Below, one piece after another: positions 35,251-44,552 of a DNA stretch of 51,376 bases. The notes under the pieces were generated by a model. It had not been told where the DNA came from and searched no databases. It saw only the letters and a list, made by a program, of their open reading frames with translations. Numbering within the stretch: the stretch's first letter is position 1; each line of letters starts with the position of its first letter. The position numbers and the translations under genes were made by a program. The stretch comes from Prolixibacteraceae bacterium. GTDB lineage: Bacteria > Bacteroidota > Bacteroidia > Bacteroidales > Prolixibacteraceae. The DNA is taken from the NCBI GenBank assembly GCA_028282195.1, contig JANQII010000044.1:1-51376 (forward strand). Reading direction: 5' to 3'.

Positions 35251-35451
35251 TCACAGGAATTCACCAAACTTATCATCAAAATGTTGATCAAACCATTTAT
35301 CGATTACCGATTTTTTAAAGCGCCATTCTTTCCCAAGTTTAACGGCAGGTATTTTTTTTTCCTGCGCCCAGGTATAAATGGTCTGTGGTTTCATGCGTAA
35401 GTACCCGGCAACTTCTTCTAAAGTTAATATGTCATTCTTTTTATTTTCCAT
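35251..35451 (-). CDS. Excisionase-type helix-turn-helix protein
   Basis: A 66-residue DNA-binding protein of the MerR/excisionase type: LTLEEVAGYLRMKPQTIYTWAQEKKIPAVKLGKEWRF. Its start overlaps the end of the upstream membrane-protein gene by 11 bases, so the two are co-translated. Despite the family name there is no integrase nearby. In Bacteroidota such proteins often accompany unrelated genes and probably act as small regulators. Confidence 0.88.
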   Translation of the reverse strand: MENKKNDILTLEEVAGYLRMKPQTIYTWAQEKKIPAVKLGKEWRFKKSVIDKWFDQHFDDKFGEFL

Positions 35452-36181
35452 TTGACGTATCAGTATCCTCTTCTTTTATTGCTTTCTTTCCTTCTGTATC
35501 TGCATCTTCATGCTGTTCATGGTTGAACATTCCGGCAACTGATTGAGTGATCGCTAAATAAAAATTACCTTCTTTTTCCCGGAAAAGTTCAAACGGAAGT
35601 TCTTTCGCCCCAACAAATGGCCTTAAATTCCAGGCCAGTTGCACTCCGACAAAAGCAAAAATAACAACCCAAAATTTAAAAATTTTTATGCCTTTTTTCG
35701 GATAAATATTGGACTTCTCACAAGAATATTTAAGTGCATCAAGGATAATTTTCATGCCAAAAATACTTGAAAAACCAATGATGCCAACATGTAACAGTTT
35801 TAAAAAACTGTAATTGTTTCCTGTAATCATAAAAAATATAACAATGGGAGCAAAAGAAAGCATTATGGTTGACTGGACCACAAATCCGGATAAAATCATA
35901 TTTATCATTTGAAACAAAGACATTTTAGAACCCAGCATGTATTGGATCACATAAAATACCGGAAAACAAATTAATAACGACAGGAAAATAAGCCCGGGTA
36001 TTTTTAGTCCGGTTACCAATGCCTGGAGCCAACTGTTATAACTACCCATTACTATTCCATACAAAAAAGAAAAGAGTAGAATAACACCAAACTGCAAAAG
36101 AAGATACCTGCTACCTTCCTGTTTATCACTTAGTTTCTGAAAATAAGTCTCGCGTTCCTGAAATACTTTAAATACAACCAT
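35441..36181 (-). CDS. Multi-pass membrane protein (Yip1-like topology)
   Basis: A 246-residue protein with about five membrane helices (about 28-48, 60-82, 95-125, 130-150, 165-190) and an acidic, charged tail (EDADTEGKKAIKEEDTDTSNGK). The N-terminal cytoplasmic motif FKVFQERETYFQKLSD and the helix pattern resemble Yip1-domain proteins seen in this phylum. The assignment is by pattern only. It overlaps the excisionase-like gene, forming a two-gene unit. Confidence 0.6.
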   Translation of the reverse strand: MVVFKVFQERETYFQKLSDKQEGSRYLLLQFGVILLFSFLYGIVMGSYNSWLQALVTGLKIPGLIFLSLLICFPVFYVIQYMLGSKMSLFQMINMILSGFVVQSTIMLSFAPIVIFFMITGNNYSFLKLLHVGIIGFSSIFGMKIILDALKYSCEKSNIYPKKGIKIFKFWVVIFAFVGVQLAWNLRPFVGAKELPFELFREKEGNFYLAITQSVAGMFNHEQHEDADTEGKKAIKEEDTDTSNGK

Positions 36182-36274
36182 AATATTGTTTTTTACTGTT
36201 TATTATGGTTTTATAACGTTTATTATTTTATGATGTTGCATCTTAAGGAAAAAATTTCCTTTTTTCAAAAGGAA

Positions 36275-36315
36275 AACCTTGAAATCCTAAAATTAAACTT
36301 TAGATTTTCAAGGTT
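36275..36315. repeat. Palindrome copy 1 downstream of the AAA_14 gene
   Basis: Arms of 17 bases (15 pair), beginning AACCTTGAAATCCTAAA, flank a 7-base spacer. Copies 2 and 3 lie upstream of the ATPase gene at 37748 and 37801 with the same arm core TTGAAATYCTAAA and the same spacer length. Confidence 0.75.
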
Positions 36316-36353
36316 CATGTATACGAATAATACAAAACGAAACTGAATGAACA

Positions 36354-36543
36354 ACCCCGCTGCAAGCTGACGGGGTATCAGCTAAGGAATTATTCATATA
36401 ATCGCCCCAAGGGACAGGGAACCTGACTGCCGTCAGGATTTCCTCCCGATAGGGATGGCAAGTTAAAACCCAAAGATCCCGGTCGCAGGGCTGACCGGGA
36501 TCAGTTCGACTTAAATAATTTCAGCTCTCCGGCGGCTGCCGGA
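36354..36543. repeat. Cluster of GC-rich hairpins
   Basis: Five hairpins lie within 190 otherwise non-coding bases: ACCCCG/CGGGGT (36354 and 36371), CCTGAC-TGCC-GTCAGG (36422), TCCC-GATA-GGGA (36444), GATCCCGGTC/GACCGGGATC around an 8-base loop (36475-36502) and TCCGGC-GGCT-GCCGGA (36528). They sit between the AAA_14 gene and the membrane-protein gene. The local GC content is far above the surroundings. It may be a structured RNA or a composite repeat; no coding potential is visible. Confidence 0.55.
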
Positions 36544-36567
36544 TCCTCAAATTATGGTCTCACTGAT

Positions 36568-37710
36568 TTAAAGCTCAAAGCCTGATAATAAACTTACAGG
36601 TAAAAGCCTAATCTTTTCTTCTAAGTCAAATTCATGCCGTCCCTGATAAACTATGAATAAGGTATCTAATCTCAAATCATCAATAGCTTGCCTCATTGAC
36701 CGGGTAGTCTTAGGTGAATCAGAATATTTGATCTCAAAACCAACCCGTTTCCCACCTCTAAACACCAACAGGTCAAGCTCAACTCCGGTATGGGTCCTCC
36801 AGTAATAATAATCCCGTGTATCAATTTTCTGTAAAATCTGTTCTATGACAAAACCTTCCCACGATGCACCTGCTTTAACATGTGTAACAACCTGATCGTT
36901 TTGAAGGGATAAGAGCGTATGCAACACCCCACTGTCGCGAATATAAATTTTAGGTGACTTTACTTGTCGCTTTTTTAAATTCTCATGCCAGGGCTGAATT
37001 TGCCGGACCAAATACGCTCCAGACAAAATATCCAGGTACTTTTTTACAGTTGGTTCCGAAACCCCTAAAGAACGTGCAAACTCAGATCCTTTCCAAATTT
37101 GCCCATGGTAATGGGCCAGCATAACCCAAAATCTTCGAAGTGTTACCGGAGGAATATTAAAGCCTAAAAGATTAATATCCCGTTCAAGAAATGTACGGAT
37201 GAAATCTTCTCTCCATTGATAGCTTTTTGTATTGGATGCTGCAAGAAAAGAACGTGGGAACCCCCCTCTTAACCACAATTTCTGAAAGTTCCCCTGTCCT
37301 GTTTCTTCAATTTTAAATCCCGTTAAATCAACAAAACCGATCCTTCCTGCTAAACTTTCAGAAGAGTTTTTTATCAAATCGGGCGAAGCACTTCCTAAAA
37401 GCAGAAACCTTCTCCCGGAATCAGCCTGATCAGCCAAAACACGAAGAACAGGGAACAGTTCGGGCATCCTTTGAACTTCATCAATTATAATTAAACCGCT
37501 TTGTTGCTCCAGAAAGTTTTTTGCTGAAGCAGATAAAAGATCATAATCAACCGGATCTTCCATATCCAACAGCACTGAATCAAAATCTTTTGAAATTTTC
37601 CTCGCAATTGTCGTTTTTCCACACTGACGAGGGCCCAAAATTGCGGTTACAGGATTCAATTGAATTGAATTGATGATTTTTTGTTCAAATGTTTCCCTGT
37701 TTATATACAT
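36568..37710 (-). CDS. AAA_14/DUF4143 ATPase
   Basis: A 380-residue protein with an N-terminal AAA_14 ATPase domain (Walker A GPRQCGKTT at 26-34, Walker B LIIIDE at 73-78, then GSASPDLIKNSSESLAGRIG) and a C-terminal DUF4143 region with a nuclease-like fold (WRTHTGVELDLLVF and FEIKYSD, resembling a PD-(D/E)XK D...ExK core). The family is very widespread, usually as single, patchily distributed genes, and its function is not settled. Both sides carry related palindromes (36275, 37748, 37801), so it may be a self-contained unit or regulated by a palindrome-binding protein. Confidence 0.9.
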   Translation of the reverse strand: MYINRETFEQKIINSIQLNPVTAILGPRQCGKTTIARKISKDFDSVLLDMEDPVDYDLLSASAKNFLEQQSGLIIIDEVQRMPELFPVLRVLADQADSGRRFLLLGSASPDLIKNSSESLAGRIGFVDLTGFKIEETGQGNFQKLWLRGGFPRSFLAASNTKSYQWREDFIRTFLERDINLLGFNIPPVTLRRFWVMLAHYHGQIWKGSEFARSLGVSEPTVKKYLDILSGAYLVRQIQPWHENLKKRQVKSPKIYIRDSGVLHTLLSLQNDQVVTHVKAGASWEGFVIEQILQKIDTRDYYYWRTHTGVELDLLVFRGGKRVGFEIKYSDSPKTTRSMRQAIDDLRLDTLFIVYQGRHEFDLEEKIRLLPVSLLSGFEL

Positions 37711-37747
37711 TTTATTCGTTATTAGAAATACAAATGTATGAATAAAA

Positions 37748-37782
37748 ATTGAAATTCTAAAGTTATGATTTAGAATTTCAAT
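37748..37782. repeat. Palindrome copy 2 upstream of the AAA_14 gene
   Basis: Perfect 14-bp arms, ATTGAAATTCTAAA and its inverse, around the spacer GTTATGA. It starts 38 bases upstream of the ATPase start codon. Its centre is 53 bases from that of copy 3, about five helical turns. Confidence 0.8.
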
Positions 37783-37800
37783 GTTTATATTGAATTTTTT

Positions 37801-37836
37801 ATTGAAATCCTAAAGTTATAGTTTAGATTTTCAAGG
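37801..37836. repeat. Palindrome copy 3 upstream of the AAA_14 gene
   Basis: Arms ATTGAAATCCTAAA and TTTAGATTTTCAAG around the spacer GTTATAG; same design as copies 1 and 2. The rest of 37837-37997 contains a longer imperfect inverted repeat (GATTTGGTTTTG near 37892 and CAAAACCAAATT near 37951) just beyond the metH stop codon. Confidence 0.75.
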
Positions 37837-37997
37837 TTATATTTGCAACGATTACTAAAATTAGAAACAGATACTGAAACAAGTTGCCAATGACAGATTT
37901 GGTTTTGAACCACTAAGTGCGTTTGCAAAACTATCATTGCCCCATTGTGCCAAAACCAAATTTTGATGACCTCTCAGCATGAGGGTATCATTCGCCG

Positions 37998-40900
37998 TTA
38001 CACGCCTTTATAATTCAAATTAACCGGTAAGAACTTTTCTACTGTTTCAGAAGAAATACCTTTGCGTTTAGCGTAATCATCAACTTGGTCTTTGCTCACC
38101 TTTTCCAAGCTAAAATAACGCGATTCAGGATGTGCAAAATACTGTCCGCAAACAGCAGCTGTCGGATACATGGCATAATGCTCGGTCAATGAAATACCAA
38201 TTTTTTCAGCACCAAGAACTTTAAAAAGATTTTCTTTTTCGTGGTGCTCAGGACAGGCTGGGTAACCCATTGCCGGGCGAATCCCCTGGTAACGAATCTT
38301 TAAAATATCATCCCAGCTCAAATCTTCATCAGGTGCATATCCCCAATACTCCTGGCGTACTTTTTCATGTAGTAATTCTGCAAAAGCTTCAGATAAACGG
38401 TCGGCCAAAGCTTCAAGCATAATCGCATTATAATCATCATGATCAGCCTTAAACTTATCCATCCATTTTTCAATTCCAATTCCTGCCGTAACTGCAAAAG
38501 CACCACAATAATCCGTCAGGCCGGTTTCACGTGGAGCGACAAAATCTGAAAGACAAAAGTTTGGAGAACCTTCTTTCTTTTGCTCTTGCTGGCGTAAATG
38601 ATAAAATCTTCCCAGCTCTTCAGAACAACTGTCATCCTTGTATAGAACAATATCATCTACATCTGCTTGTGCAGGCCAAATTCCATAAATTCCATTCGCC
38701 TGAAGCATTTTCTTTTCGATGATCTCGTCCAACATTTTTTGGGCATCAGCATATACTTTCCGGGCTTGTTCCCCTTGTCTTTCATCATCTAAAATATCAG
38801 GGAACTTGCCTTTCAGTTCCCAAACAAAAAAGAAAAAGTTCCAGTCGATATACTTTCTTAATTCTTCAATCGGAAAATCAATTAGCTCAAAAATGCCGGT
38901 TTGTTTCGGCTTGTAAATGTCATTTTCAGACCAATCAATTTTGAATTTATTTGACCGTGCTTCATCCAAGGTGAGATATTGCCTGGCTTTTTTCTGACCA
39001 TGAAATTCACGAATTTTAGCATAATCATCTTTTACCGATTGAATGTATTCCTGATTATTGGCAAACAGATTAGCCACAACATTTACAGTCCGGCTGGCAT
39101 CTTTCACGTAAACCACAGGACTAGAATATTGTGGTTCAATTTTTACTGCGGTATGGATTTTTGAAGTGGTAGCCCCTCCAATCAGCAATGGCAGATTCAT
39201 TTCCTGCCTTTCCATTTCTGCAGCTACATTCACCATGATTTCAAGAGAAGGAGTGATCAAGCCACTCAAACCGATCATATCTACATTTTCTTCTTTGGCT
39301 TTTTGCAAGATTGTTTCGGTTGGAACCATTACGCCAAGATCAATCACCTCGTAATTATTACATCCAAGCACAACTCCAACAATGTTTTTACCAATGTCGT
39401 GAACATCGCCTTTGACAGTGGCCATAAGCACTTTTTTCTGCTGGGTCTGCTGATCTTTGAATTTCTCTTTATCTTTTTCAATGTGAGGTAATAAATGGGC
39501 TACTGCCTTTTTCATAACCCTTGCCGATTTAATTACCTGCGGAAGGAACATCTTCCCGGAACCAAACAAGTCACCAACAACGTTCATCCCATCCATCAAC
39601 GGGCCCTCAATGATATTTAAAGTTGGTACATATTTGGGAATGGCTTCCTCTAAGTCTTCTTCCACATAGTCTGGAATACCTTTAACCAAAGCATGCTCTA
39701 AGCGCTTTTCCAATGGCAACTCTCGCCATTCATCCTTCTTAACAGAATTTCCTTCTTCCTGTTTCAGGGTTTGGGCAAAATCAAGCAAACGTTCCGTTGC
39801 ATCCGGTCGTTTATTCATCACCAAGTCTTCGATATATCCCAACAAGTCTTTTGGAATTTCATCATAAATCTGCAACATTCCGGGGTTTACAATACCCATG
39901 TCCAACCCAGCTTTAATGGCATGAAACAGGAACACGGAATGAATAGCTTCACGTACAACATTGTTCCCCCGGAAAGAAAATGAGACGTTACTTATTCCAC
40001 CACTGGTTTTTGCTTTTGGAAGCTTGGTTTTAATCCAGCGAACCGATTCAATAAAATCAACAGCATAGTTGTTGTGCTCTTCCATTCCTGTGCCAATCGT
40101 AAGAATATTTGGATCAAAAATGATGTCCTCAGCCGGAAAGTCAATTTTTTCAGTTAGGAGCTGGTAGGCACGTCCACAAATTTCTTTACGTCGTTCCAAA
40201 TTATCAGCCTGACCCGTTTCGTCAAAGGCCATAATCACAACCGAAGCACCATATCTTTTTATCTTTTTTGCCTGTTCAAGAAATTGCTCCTCTCCTTCTT
40301 TTAAGCTGATTGAATTTACAATAGCCTTGCCCTGCAAACATTTTAAGCCGGCTTCAATCACTTCCCATTTGGAAGAATCCACCATAATTGGCAGCTTTGC
40401 AATATCAGGTTCAGCCATAAGCAAGTTTAGAAATATTACCATTTCTTTTTGGGCATCCAGCATGGCATCATCTACGTTCACATCAATCACCTGAGCACCA
40501 TTCTCAACCTGGTTACGGGCAATTGCAAGCGCTTCTTCGTATTTTTCTTCGCGGATTAAACGGGCAAATTTTCGCGAACCGGATACGTTACACCGTTCAC
40601 CGATATTTACAAAGTTGGTATCCTCGGTAATAGTTACCGGTTCCAGTCCGCTAAAGCGGGTCAGGCCATCATTTTTAGCTTTAATATGCGGCTCAGCTGC
40701 TTCAGCTAATTTTACTAATTTGCGTATGTGATCAGGAGTTGTTCCACAACAACCGCCAATTATATTGACAAAATGGTTATCTAAAAAATCTTTTACCTGG
40801 GCAGCCATTTCTTCCGGCGTTTCATCATACTCACCAAACTGATTTGGAAGCCCGGCATTTGGATATGCACTAATATAAAACGGAGCTTTGTTAGCCAGTT

Positions 40901-41675
40901 CTCTCAGGTATGGACGCATGTCTTTCGCTCCCAATGAACAGTTCAAACCAATGCTCAACAAATCAATATGCCGCATGGAGTTCAGGAAAGCCTCAACAGT
41001 TTGCCCGGAAAGTGTCCGTCCACTGGCATCGGTAATTGTTCCTGAAACCATTACCGGCATGTTAATTCCCCGTTCATCCAGAACTTCTTCAATGGCAAAC
41101 AACGCTGCTTTGGCATTCAGCGTATCAAATATGGTTTCAACAAGAAGTAAATCAACGCCACCATCCAGCAAACCTTCCACTTGCTCCTTGTATGATCCTT
41201 TAACCAAATCAAATGTAGTTGCCCTGTAGCCAGGATCATTTACATCCGGTGAAAGCGATAATGTTTTATTGGTTGGCCCCAAAGCACCTGCAACATAACG
41301 AGGTTTATCCGGATTTTTTTGGGTGAATTTGGCTGCAACTTCCTGAGCAATTTCAGCCGAAGCTTTATTCATTGCATAAACCCACTTTTCTGTTTGGTAA
41401 TCAGCCTGCGAAATACTTGTTGCATTAAATGTATTGGTTTCAATAATATCAGAACCAGCATCCAAAAATTCAGTATGAATTGCCTTTATGATATCCGGAC
41501 GTGTTAACGAAAGAATATCATTATTTCCCTGCAATTCATTTTCCAATACAGCTAATTCATCATTTCTGAAATCTTTCTCTTTAAGCTTATACATCTGGAT
41601 CATGGTACCCATTGCACCATCCAGCACCAACACTTTTGATTTAAGTTTTTCCCGTATATTTTTTTTAATTGTCAT
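37998..41675 (-). CDS. metH: Cobalamin-dependent methionine synthase
   Basis: A 1225-residue modular enzyme that transfers the methyl group of 5-methyl-THF to homocysteine via B12. All four modules are present: a homocysteine domain with zinc cysteines in GLNCSLG and [10 protein letters not shown] (about 10-325); a pterin domain (about 350-610, [31 protein letters not shown]); a cobalamin module with DVHDIGKNI supplying the lower-ligand His (about 650-890); and the C-terminal reactivation domain with [15 protein letters not shown]. It is the last gene of a SAM-riboswitch-led operon, 57 bases after a UPF0280 gene, with a 13-bp hairpin in the gap. No separate cobalamin riboswitch is visible. 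Confidence 0.98.
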   Translation of the reverse strand: MTIKKNIREKLKSKVLVLDGAMGTMIQMYKLKEKDFRNDELAVLENELQGNNDILSLTRPDIIKAIHTEFLDAGSDIIETNTFNATSISQADYQTEKWVYAMNKASAEIAQEVAAKFTQKNPDKPRYVAGALGPTNKTLSLSPDVNDPGYRATTFDLVKGSYKEQVEGLLDGGVDLLLVETIFDTLNAKAALFAIEEVLDERGINMPVMVSGTITDASGRTLSGQTVEAFLNSMRHIDLLSIGLNCSLGAKDMRPYLRELANKAPFYISAYPNAGLPNQFGEYDETPEEMAAQVKDFLDNHFVNIIGGCCGTTPDHIRKLVKLAEAAEPHIKAKNDGLTRFSGLEPVTITEDTNFVNIGERCNVSGSRKFARLIREEKYEEALAIARNQVENGAQVIDVNVDDAMLDAQKEMVIFLNLLMAEPDIAKLPIMVDSSKWEVIEAGLKCLQGKAIVNSISLKEGEEQFLEQAKKIKRYGASVVIMAFDETGQADNLERRKEICGRAYQLLTEKIDFPAEDIIFDPNILTIGTGMEEHNNYAVDFIESVRWIKTKLPKAKTSGGISNVSFSFRGNNVVREAIHSVFLFHAIKAGLDMGIVNPGMLQIYDEIPKDLLGYIEDLVMNKRPDATERLLDFAQTLKQEEGNSVKKDEWRELPLEKRLEHALVKGIPDYVEEDLEEAIPKYVPTLNIIEGPLMDGMNVVGDLFGSGKMFLPQVIKSARVMKKAVAHLLPHIEKDKEKFKDQQTQQKKVLMATVKGDVHDIGKNIVGVVLGCNNYEVIDLGVMVPTETILQKAKEENVDMIGLSGLITPSLEIMVNVAAEMERQEMNLPLLIGGATTSKIHTAVKIEPQYSSPVVYVKDASRTVNVVANLFANNQEYIQSVKDDYAKIREFHGQKKARQYLTLDEARSNKFKIDWSENDIYKPKQTGIFELIDFPIEELRKYIDWNFFFFVWELKGKFPDILDDERQGEQARKVYADAQKMLDEIIEKKMLQANGIYGIWPAQADVDDIVLYKDDSCSEELGRFYHLRQQEQKKEGSPNFCLSDFVAPRETGLTDYCGAFAVTAGIGIEKWMDKFKADHDDYNAIMLEALADRLSEAFAELLHEKVRQEYWGYAPDEDLSWDDILKIRYQGIRPAMGYPACPEHHEKENLFKVLGAEKIGISLTEHYAMYPTAAVCGQYFAHPESRYFSLEKVSKDQVDDYAKRKGISSETVEKFLPVNLNYKGV

Positions 41676-41691
41676 TTCAGTATCTTTTTAA

Positions 41692-41720
41692 TGAGCGTAT
41701 GACTTAAAGTCATACGCTCA
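41692..41720. repeat. 13-bp hairpin with ACT-NNN-AGT apex, between UPF0280 and metH
   Basis: The arms TGAGCGTATGACT and their exact inverse enclose TAA. It lies inside the operon, 16 bases before the metH start, so if it worked as a terminator it would attenuate metH. The apex matches the hairpins at 1398 and 44474 while the stems differ. Confidence 0.6.
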
Positions 41721-41732
41721 CTTTCTTCTATT

Positions 41733-42482
41733 CTACTTCAATAATTTCATTTCAAATTCGCCACGGATACCAATCTGGTCTTCGCAAATCATCACTGCAG
41801 CAATAATTTCTTCATGAGTTTCCGTTCTTTTGAGAACCTTCTCAATGTCTGACGGTTTTTTAATCAGATTGCCAAATCCTGTCGCAAAGGCATCAGCTAA
41901 AGCTGTTTCTTTACAAATAATCATTACAGCGTCAGCTTTTCCAAAACTTCGTGATGGTCCAACTGTCCCGGCCGATGTACATACCCCGCAAGGTGTTTTT
42001 TCAGGCTCTATCTCCAGCCCAACCACCCCTGATAGCGGCGATTCTCCAGCAAAAATGCTCAGGACTAAAGGAGCTTCAATTCTCAAAAAAATGTCACCGC
42101 CGTTTTCAATAACCAATTCGTTAATCGAAAAGTTCTCTAAAAGTTCTTTCCCTATCGTTTCGCTAAAAATACCTGCTACAGCAGCCATTGGTCCTACGCC
42201 CGATCTTTCAGCAACAACAGCCATTTGCTTTGCCAGTTCAGGAGCGCCTTCCATCACCGGACAAGGTTTCAGGCTTTTCTTAAAGAAAGAATCCTTTGCA
42301 ACATACGCCTCCAGCTCATCTCGTATTTCCTTTAGCTTATCCAAAGCAAAATCAGCCATTTTTTTTTTATAAGAAAGTGGATCAATACCAACCCATAAAT
42401 CTGAATCTTTGTAGGTAATCACAAACGATTCAAACCGTTCTTTTGAAAAACTATTTCGATATGTTCTGGGCTCTATTATCAT
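41733..42482 (-). CDS. UPF0280 (ApbE-like) protein
   Basis: A 249-residue UPF0280 protein, related in fold to the flavin transferase ApbE. Typical parts are MAAVAGIFSETIGKELL, LVIENGGDIFLRIE and GVCTSAGTVGPSRSFGKADAVMI. In methanogens and some anaerobic bacteria the gene is found with DUF39 and NIL-ferredoxin genes of homocysteine synthesis, as here (44 bases behind the ferredoxin). A role in maturing or flavinylating that system is plausible but unproven. Confidence 0.85.
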   Translation of the reverse strand: MIIEPRTYRNSFSKERFESFVITYKDSDLWVGIDPLSYKKKMADFALDKLKEIRDELEAYVAKDSFFKKSLKPCPVMEGAPELAKQMAVVAERSGVGPMAAVAGIFSETIGKELLENFSINELVIENGGDIFLRIEAPLVLSIFAGESPLSGVVGLEIEPEKTPCGVCTSAGTVGPSRSFGKADAVMIICKETALADAFATGFGNLIKKPSDIEKVLKRTETHEEIIAAVMICEDQIGIRGEFEMKLLK

Positions 42483-42526
42483 CTTCGTTTTTTGTACGTC
42501 ATCCTGATTATCTAGCTATAGTTTTT

Positions 42527-42937
42527 CTATTCCCTAAAATCAATTTCAAACAAGTTAAGTGGGCAAGCCGGAACACACAATTCACAAACAATACATTTTT
42601 CAGAATTGAAAGAAAGCTCCCAGTTGCTGTCCATTTTTAATGCTCCTGAAAAACACACAGCTGTACAATTCCCGCAATTGATACACTTCTGCTCATTCCA
42701 GTGAATCTTTTTATTCAGAGGTTCGCAGCTTACATTGTTTTCTTCCAGCCAGGCAATCCCTTTTTTTAAATTTTCAGAAGTCCCTTTCAGTTCAAGGACC
42801 AAACTCCCGGTTTTGCCGGGACGAACTTCTGCCTTTAAAATATTGATACGGATATCGTAATCTTTTACCAGGTGATAACTTAGTGCTTTATCGCCACTTT
42901 TTGCAGGAAACGTTAATATGTATCTTTTTTTTCTCAT
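42527..42937 (-). CDS. NIL-domain ferredoxin with two [4Fe-4S] clusters
   Basis: A 136-residue protein with an N-terminal NIL domain (about 1-75) and two C-terminal ferredoxin motifs, CINCGNCTAVC (about 86-96) and CIVCELCVPACP (about 116-127). The Methanosarcina counterpart (MA1822 type) works with a DUF39 protein to make homocysteine from aspartate semialdehyde with sulfide, supplying electrons. Here it starts 2 bases after the DUF39 stop codon, which strongly supports a joint function. It is cytoplasmic. Confidence 0.92.
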   Translation of the reverse strand: MRKKRYILTFPAKSGDKALSYHLVKDYDIRINILKAEVRPGKTGSLVLELKGTSENLKKGIAWLEENNVSCEPLNKKIHWNEQKCINCGNCTAVCFSGALKMDSNWELSFNSEKCIVCELCVPACPLNLFEIDFRE

Positions 42938-42939
42938 GA

Positions 42940-44091
42940 TTATTCTACTTCTTTTAGGCCATTCAAACTTGTATTTGATGGAAACATTTTTACCGGTTGT
43001 TGAAGCTCGAATTCCCCTTTTTGAACCTGTTCTTTCAACAAGTCTGCAATCTTACGTGCTTTTGCCAAACTAGCAACAGGTGCTGTTCGAACTTTTTTCC
43101 CTTTCACCTTAATAAACCCAGATCGAAGCTGTTCATAATTTACTCTTCCTAAAGCAGGAGTACCCTCCTTCCCGTAATCTAAAACCATAGTCTCAATTTG
43201 TTCGTTTCGAATGGAAAGCCGTTGAGCCATATCTTCATCTAAAACCGGGACAGGAACACCAATTCCAACAAATAAACTGATGCCATATTTTTCGTAATAA
43301 GCTGCTTGTAGGTATTCGGAACTCATTTGTTTTAAGTCTCCAATTACAGCAATAGTTGCAGCATTACTCATTGGAACACCGTGCTCATTTTTAGGTTTAC
43401 TGGTGTTGAACTGTGTGCCGGGCCAGCTTACAAAACCTTCAGTTCCCCCTAAAAATATTCGGGTACCAAGTCCAATTGTCCGAAAATCAGGATCGTTCAA
43501 CAAAGGGCTTAATTCACCAGAAGTCGAATAAGTTGCATTCCGCATATTTGGAAGTAACGAGCCCATATAGGTGTATTTTATTTTCTCTGTTGAATTGACG
43601 GCAACATTGTAATTCTGATATGCATTTCGTGGATTAAAAAGAAACATTTCGTTCACTGTTTCCTTGCTGATTTTTGTTTTGATGTGCTTGCGCGGATAAC
43701 AATCAGTGCCTTTTCCCCAGGCTTCCAGCTCCAATTCTTTCCCTTCTACCAAATCCTGAATAACATGTGCACCGCCATATTGCGGATTATCCGGATTGCA
43801 GGCAGTTGCTCCAACATAAGTATCAACCGCAGCCAAACCTTCATAAACCGGGACTCCATTTAAACGAATTCGTTCCATCCGGATTGGAGGGTTGGCGTGT
43901 CCAAAATTGATAAATGCCCCACTTGAACACATTGCCCCAAAAGTAGCGGTGGTCACTACATCTACCTTTTTAACTATTTCTGAAGGTGAAAGTTCCTTGC
44001 TCATTGCTGAAACTTCTTCAGCTGTAAACACAACCGCTTTTCCTTTCTTAATTTTCCCGTTAATTTCTTCGTATGATTTTTTGATAGCCAT
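42940..44091 (-). CDS. DUF39 homocysteine biosynthesis protein (aspartate semialdehyde sulfurtransferase)
   Basis: A 383-residue COG1900/DUF39 protein. Archaeal members (MA1821 type) act with a NIL-ferredoxin to convert aspartate semialdehyde and sulfide into homocysteine, bypassing the acyl-homoserine route. The conserved stretch TTATFGAMCSSGAFINFGH carries Cys55, a likely persulfide cysteine; further cysteines occur in GATACNPDNPQYGG and GTDCYPRKH. The protein is shorter than archaeal versions with extra CBS domains. It is the first gene of the operon behind a SAM-I riboswitch and is followed by the ferredoxin, UPF0280 and metH, a coherent homocysteine-to-methionine unit. The enzymatic role here is inferred from family and context. 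Confidence 0.9.
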   Translation of the reverse strand: MAIKKSYEEINGKIKKGKAVVFTAEEVSAMSKELSPSEIVKKVDVVTTATFGAMCSSGAFINFGHANPPIRMERIRLNGVPVYEGLAAVDTYVGATACNPDNPQYGGAHVIQDLVEGKELELEAWGKGTDCYPRKHIKTKISKETVNEMFLFNPRNAYQNYNVAVNSTEKIKYTYMGSLLPNMRNATYSTSGELSPLLNDPDFRTIGLGTRIFLGGTEGFVSWPGTQFNTSKPKNEHGVPMSNAATIAVIGDLKQMSSEYLQAAYYEKYGISLFVGIGVPVPVLDEDMAQRLSIRNEQIETMVLDYGKEGTPALGRVNYEQLRSGFIKVKGKKVRTAPVASLAKARKIADLLKEQVQKGEFELQQPVKMFPSNTSLNGLKEVE

Positions 44092-44277
44092 CTTTTTGGT
44101 TTTTCATTTTTTAAGACTAAACACAACTTTTCCATTCCGCTTTGCAGAATAGTTTTATCTGAAATATGGTAATGATTACAAGCGCATCAGCGCATATAAC
44201 TGTTGGAAAAGTGCATTTGGCTAAGCCTGAAAAGCAATAAGCTTTGTTTTTTCTTGTTCGTCATTGTTTCGGTTTTA

Positions 44278-44378
44278 ATTATAATTCCGTTTCCGGCCGG
44301 GTTTTGGCACCTTTTCCGCCTGCTATGGTTGGTTGCCAGGGTTTCTCAGAGCCCGATCTCTCCACCCTTCGTTATAAT
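44278..44378 (-). promoter_or_regulatory. SAM-I (S-box) riboswitch aptamer
   Basis: On the minus strand the conserved S-box blocks appear in order: P1 ATTATAA (44378-44372); GAAGGGTGGAGAGAT with the kink-turn; CTGAGAAACCCTGGCAACC; AAAGGTGCCAAAACC; a P4 hairpin CCG-GAAA-CGG; and the P1 return TTATAAT (44284-44278). The DUF39 start lies 187 bases downstream. Binding of S-adenosylmethionine should lower expression of the homocysteine/metH operon. The expression platform is unclear: GCGC-TGAT-GCGC and ATTCTGC-AAA-GCGGAAT are the only small hairpins seen before the start codon. Confidence 0.92.
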
Positions 44379-44473
44379 CAAAAACCCCAAATTGGTGGGA
44401 TCATTTGATAATCTGTTGCAAATGTAAGATCAAAAGTGATAATTATCAAATTATATGCACAAAAGACCTGTAA

Positions 44474-44518
44474 CCTTCTATTGAGAGCCTCACTTCGAGT
44501 GAGGCTCTCAATAGAAGG
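44474..44518. repeat. 21-bp perfect hairpin between divergent operons
   Basis: Arms 44474-44494 and 44498-44518 pair perfectly around TCG; the apex reads CACTTCGAGTG. It lies between the riboswitch-led minus-strand operon and cysS, where neither strand has a transcript to terminate. It is therefore better seen as a repeat or a regulatory structure. Confidence 0.7.
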
Positions 44519-44526
44519 AAATTTCC

Positions 44527-44534
44527 TACCTTTG
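44527..44534 (+). promoter_or_regulatory. cysS: Promoter -7 box for cysS
   Basis: TACCTTTG fits TAnnTTTG and lies 18 bases before the chosen cysS start codon, right after the hairpin. It supports the start at 44553 over upstream in-frame starts. Confidence 0.6.
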
Positions 44535-44552
44535 CAGAAATTTAGAAAACCG

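Noticed and set aside
35251-35451. Prophage or integrative element, suggested by the excisionase-type protein
   Set aside because: No integrase, phage or conjugation genes are nearby, and such small HTH proteins are common as ordinary regulators.
36275-37836. Short CRISPR-like array around the AAA_14 gene
   Set aside because: Only three palindromic copies at unequal distances, with no regular spacers and no cas genes.
44474-44518. Intrinsic terminator for the SAM riboswitch
   Set aside because: The hairpin lies upstream of the aptamer with respect to the minus-strand transcript, so it cannot be its expression platform.
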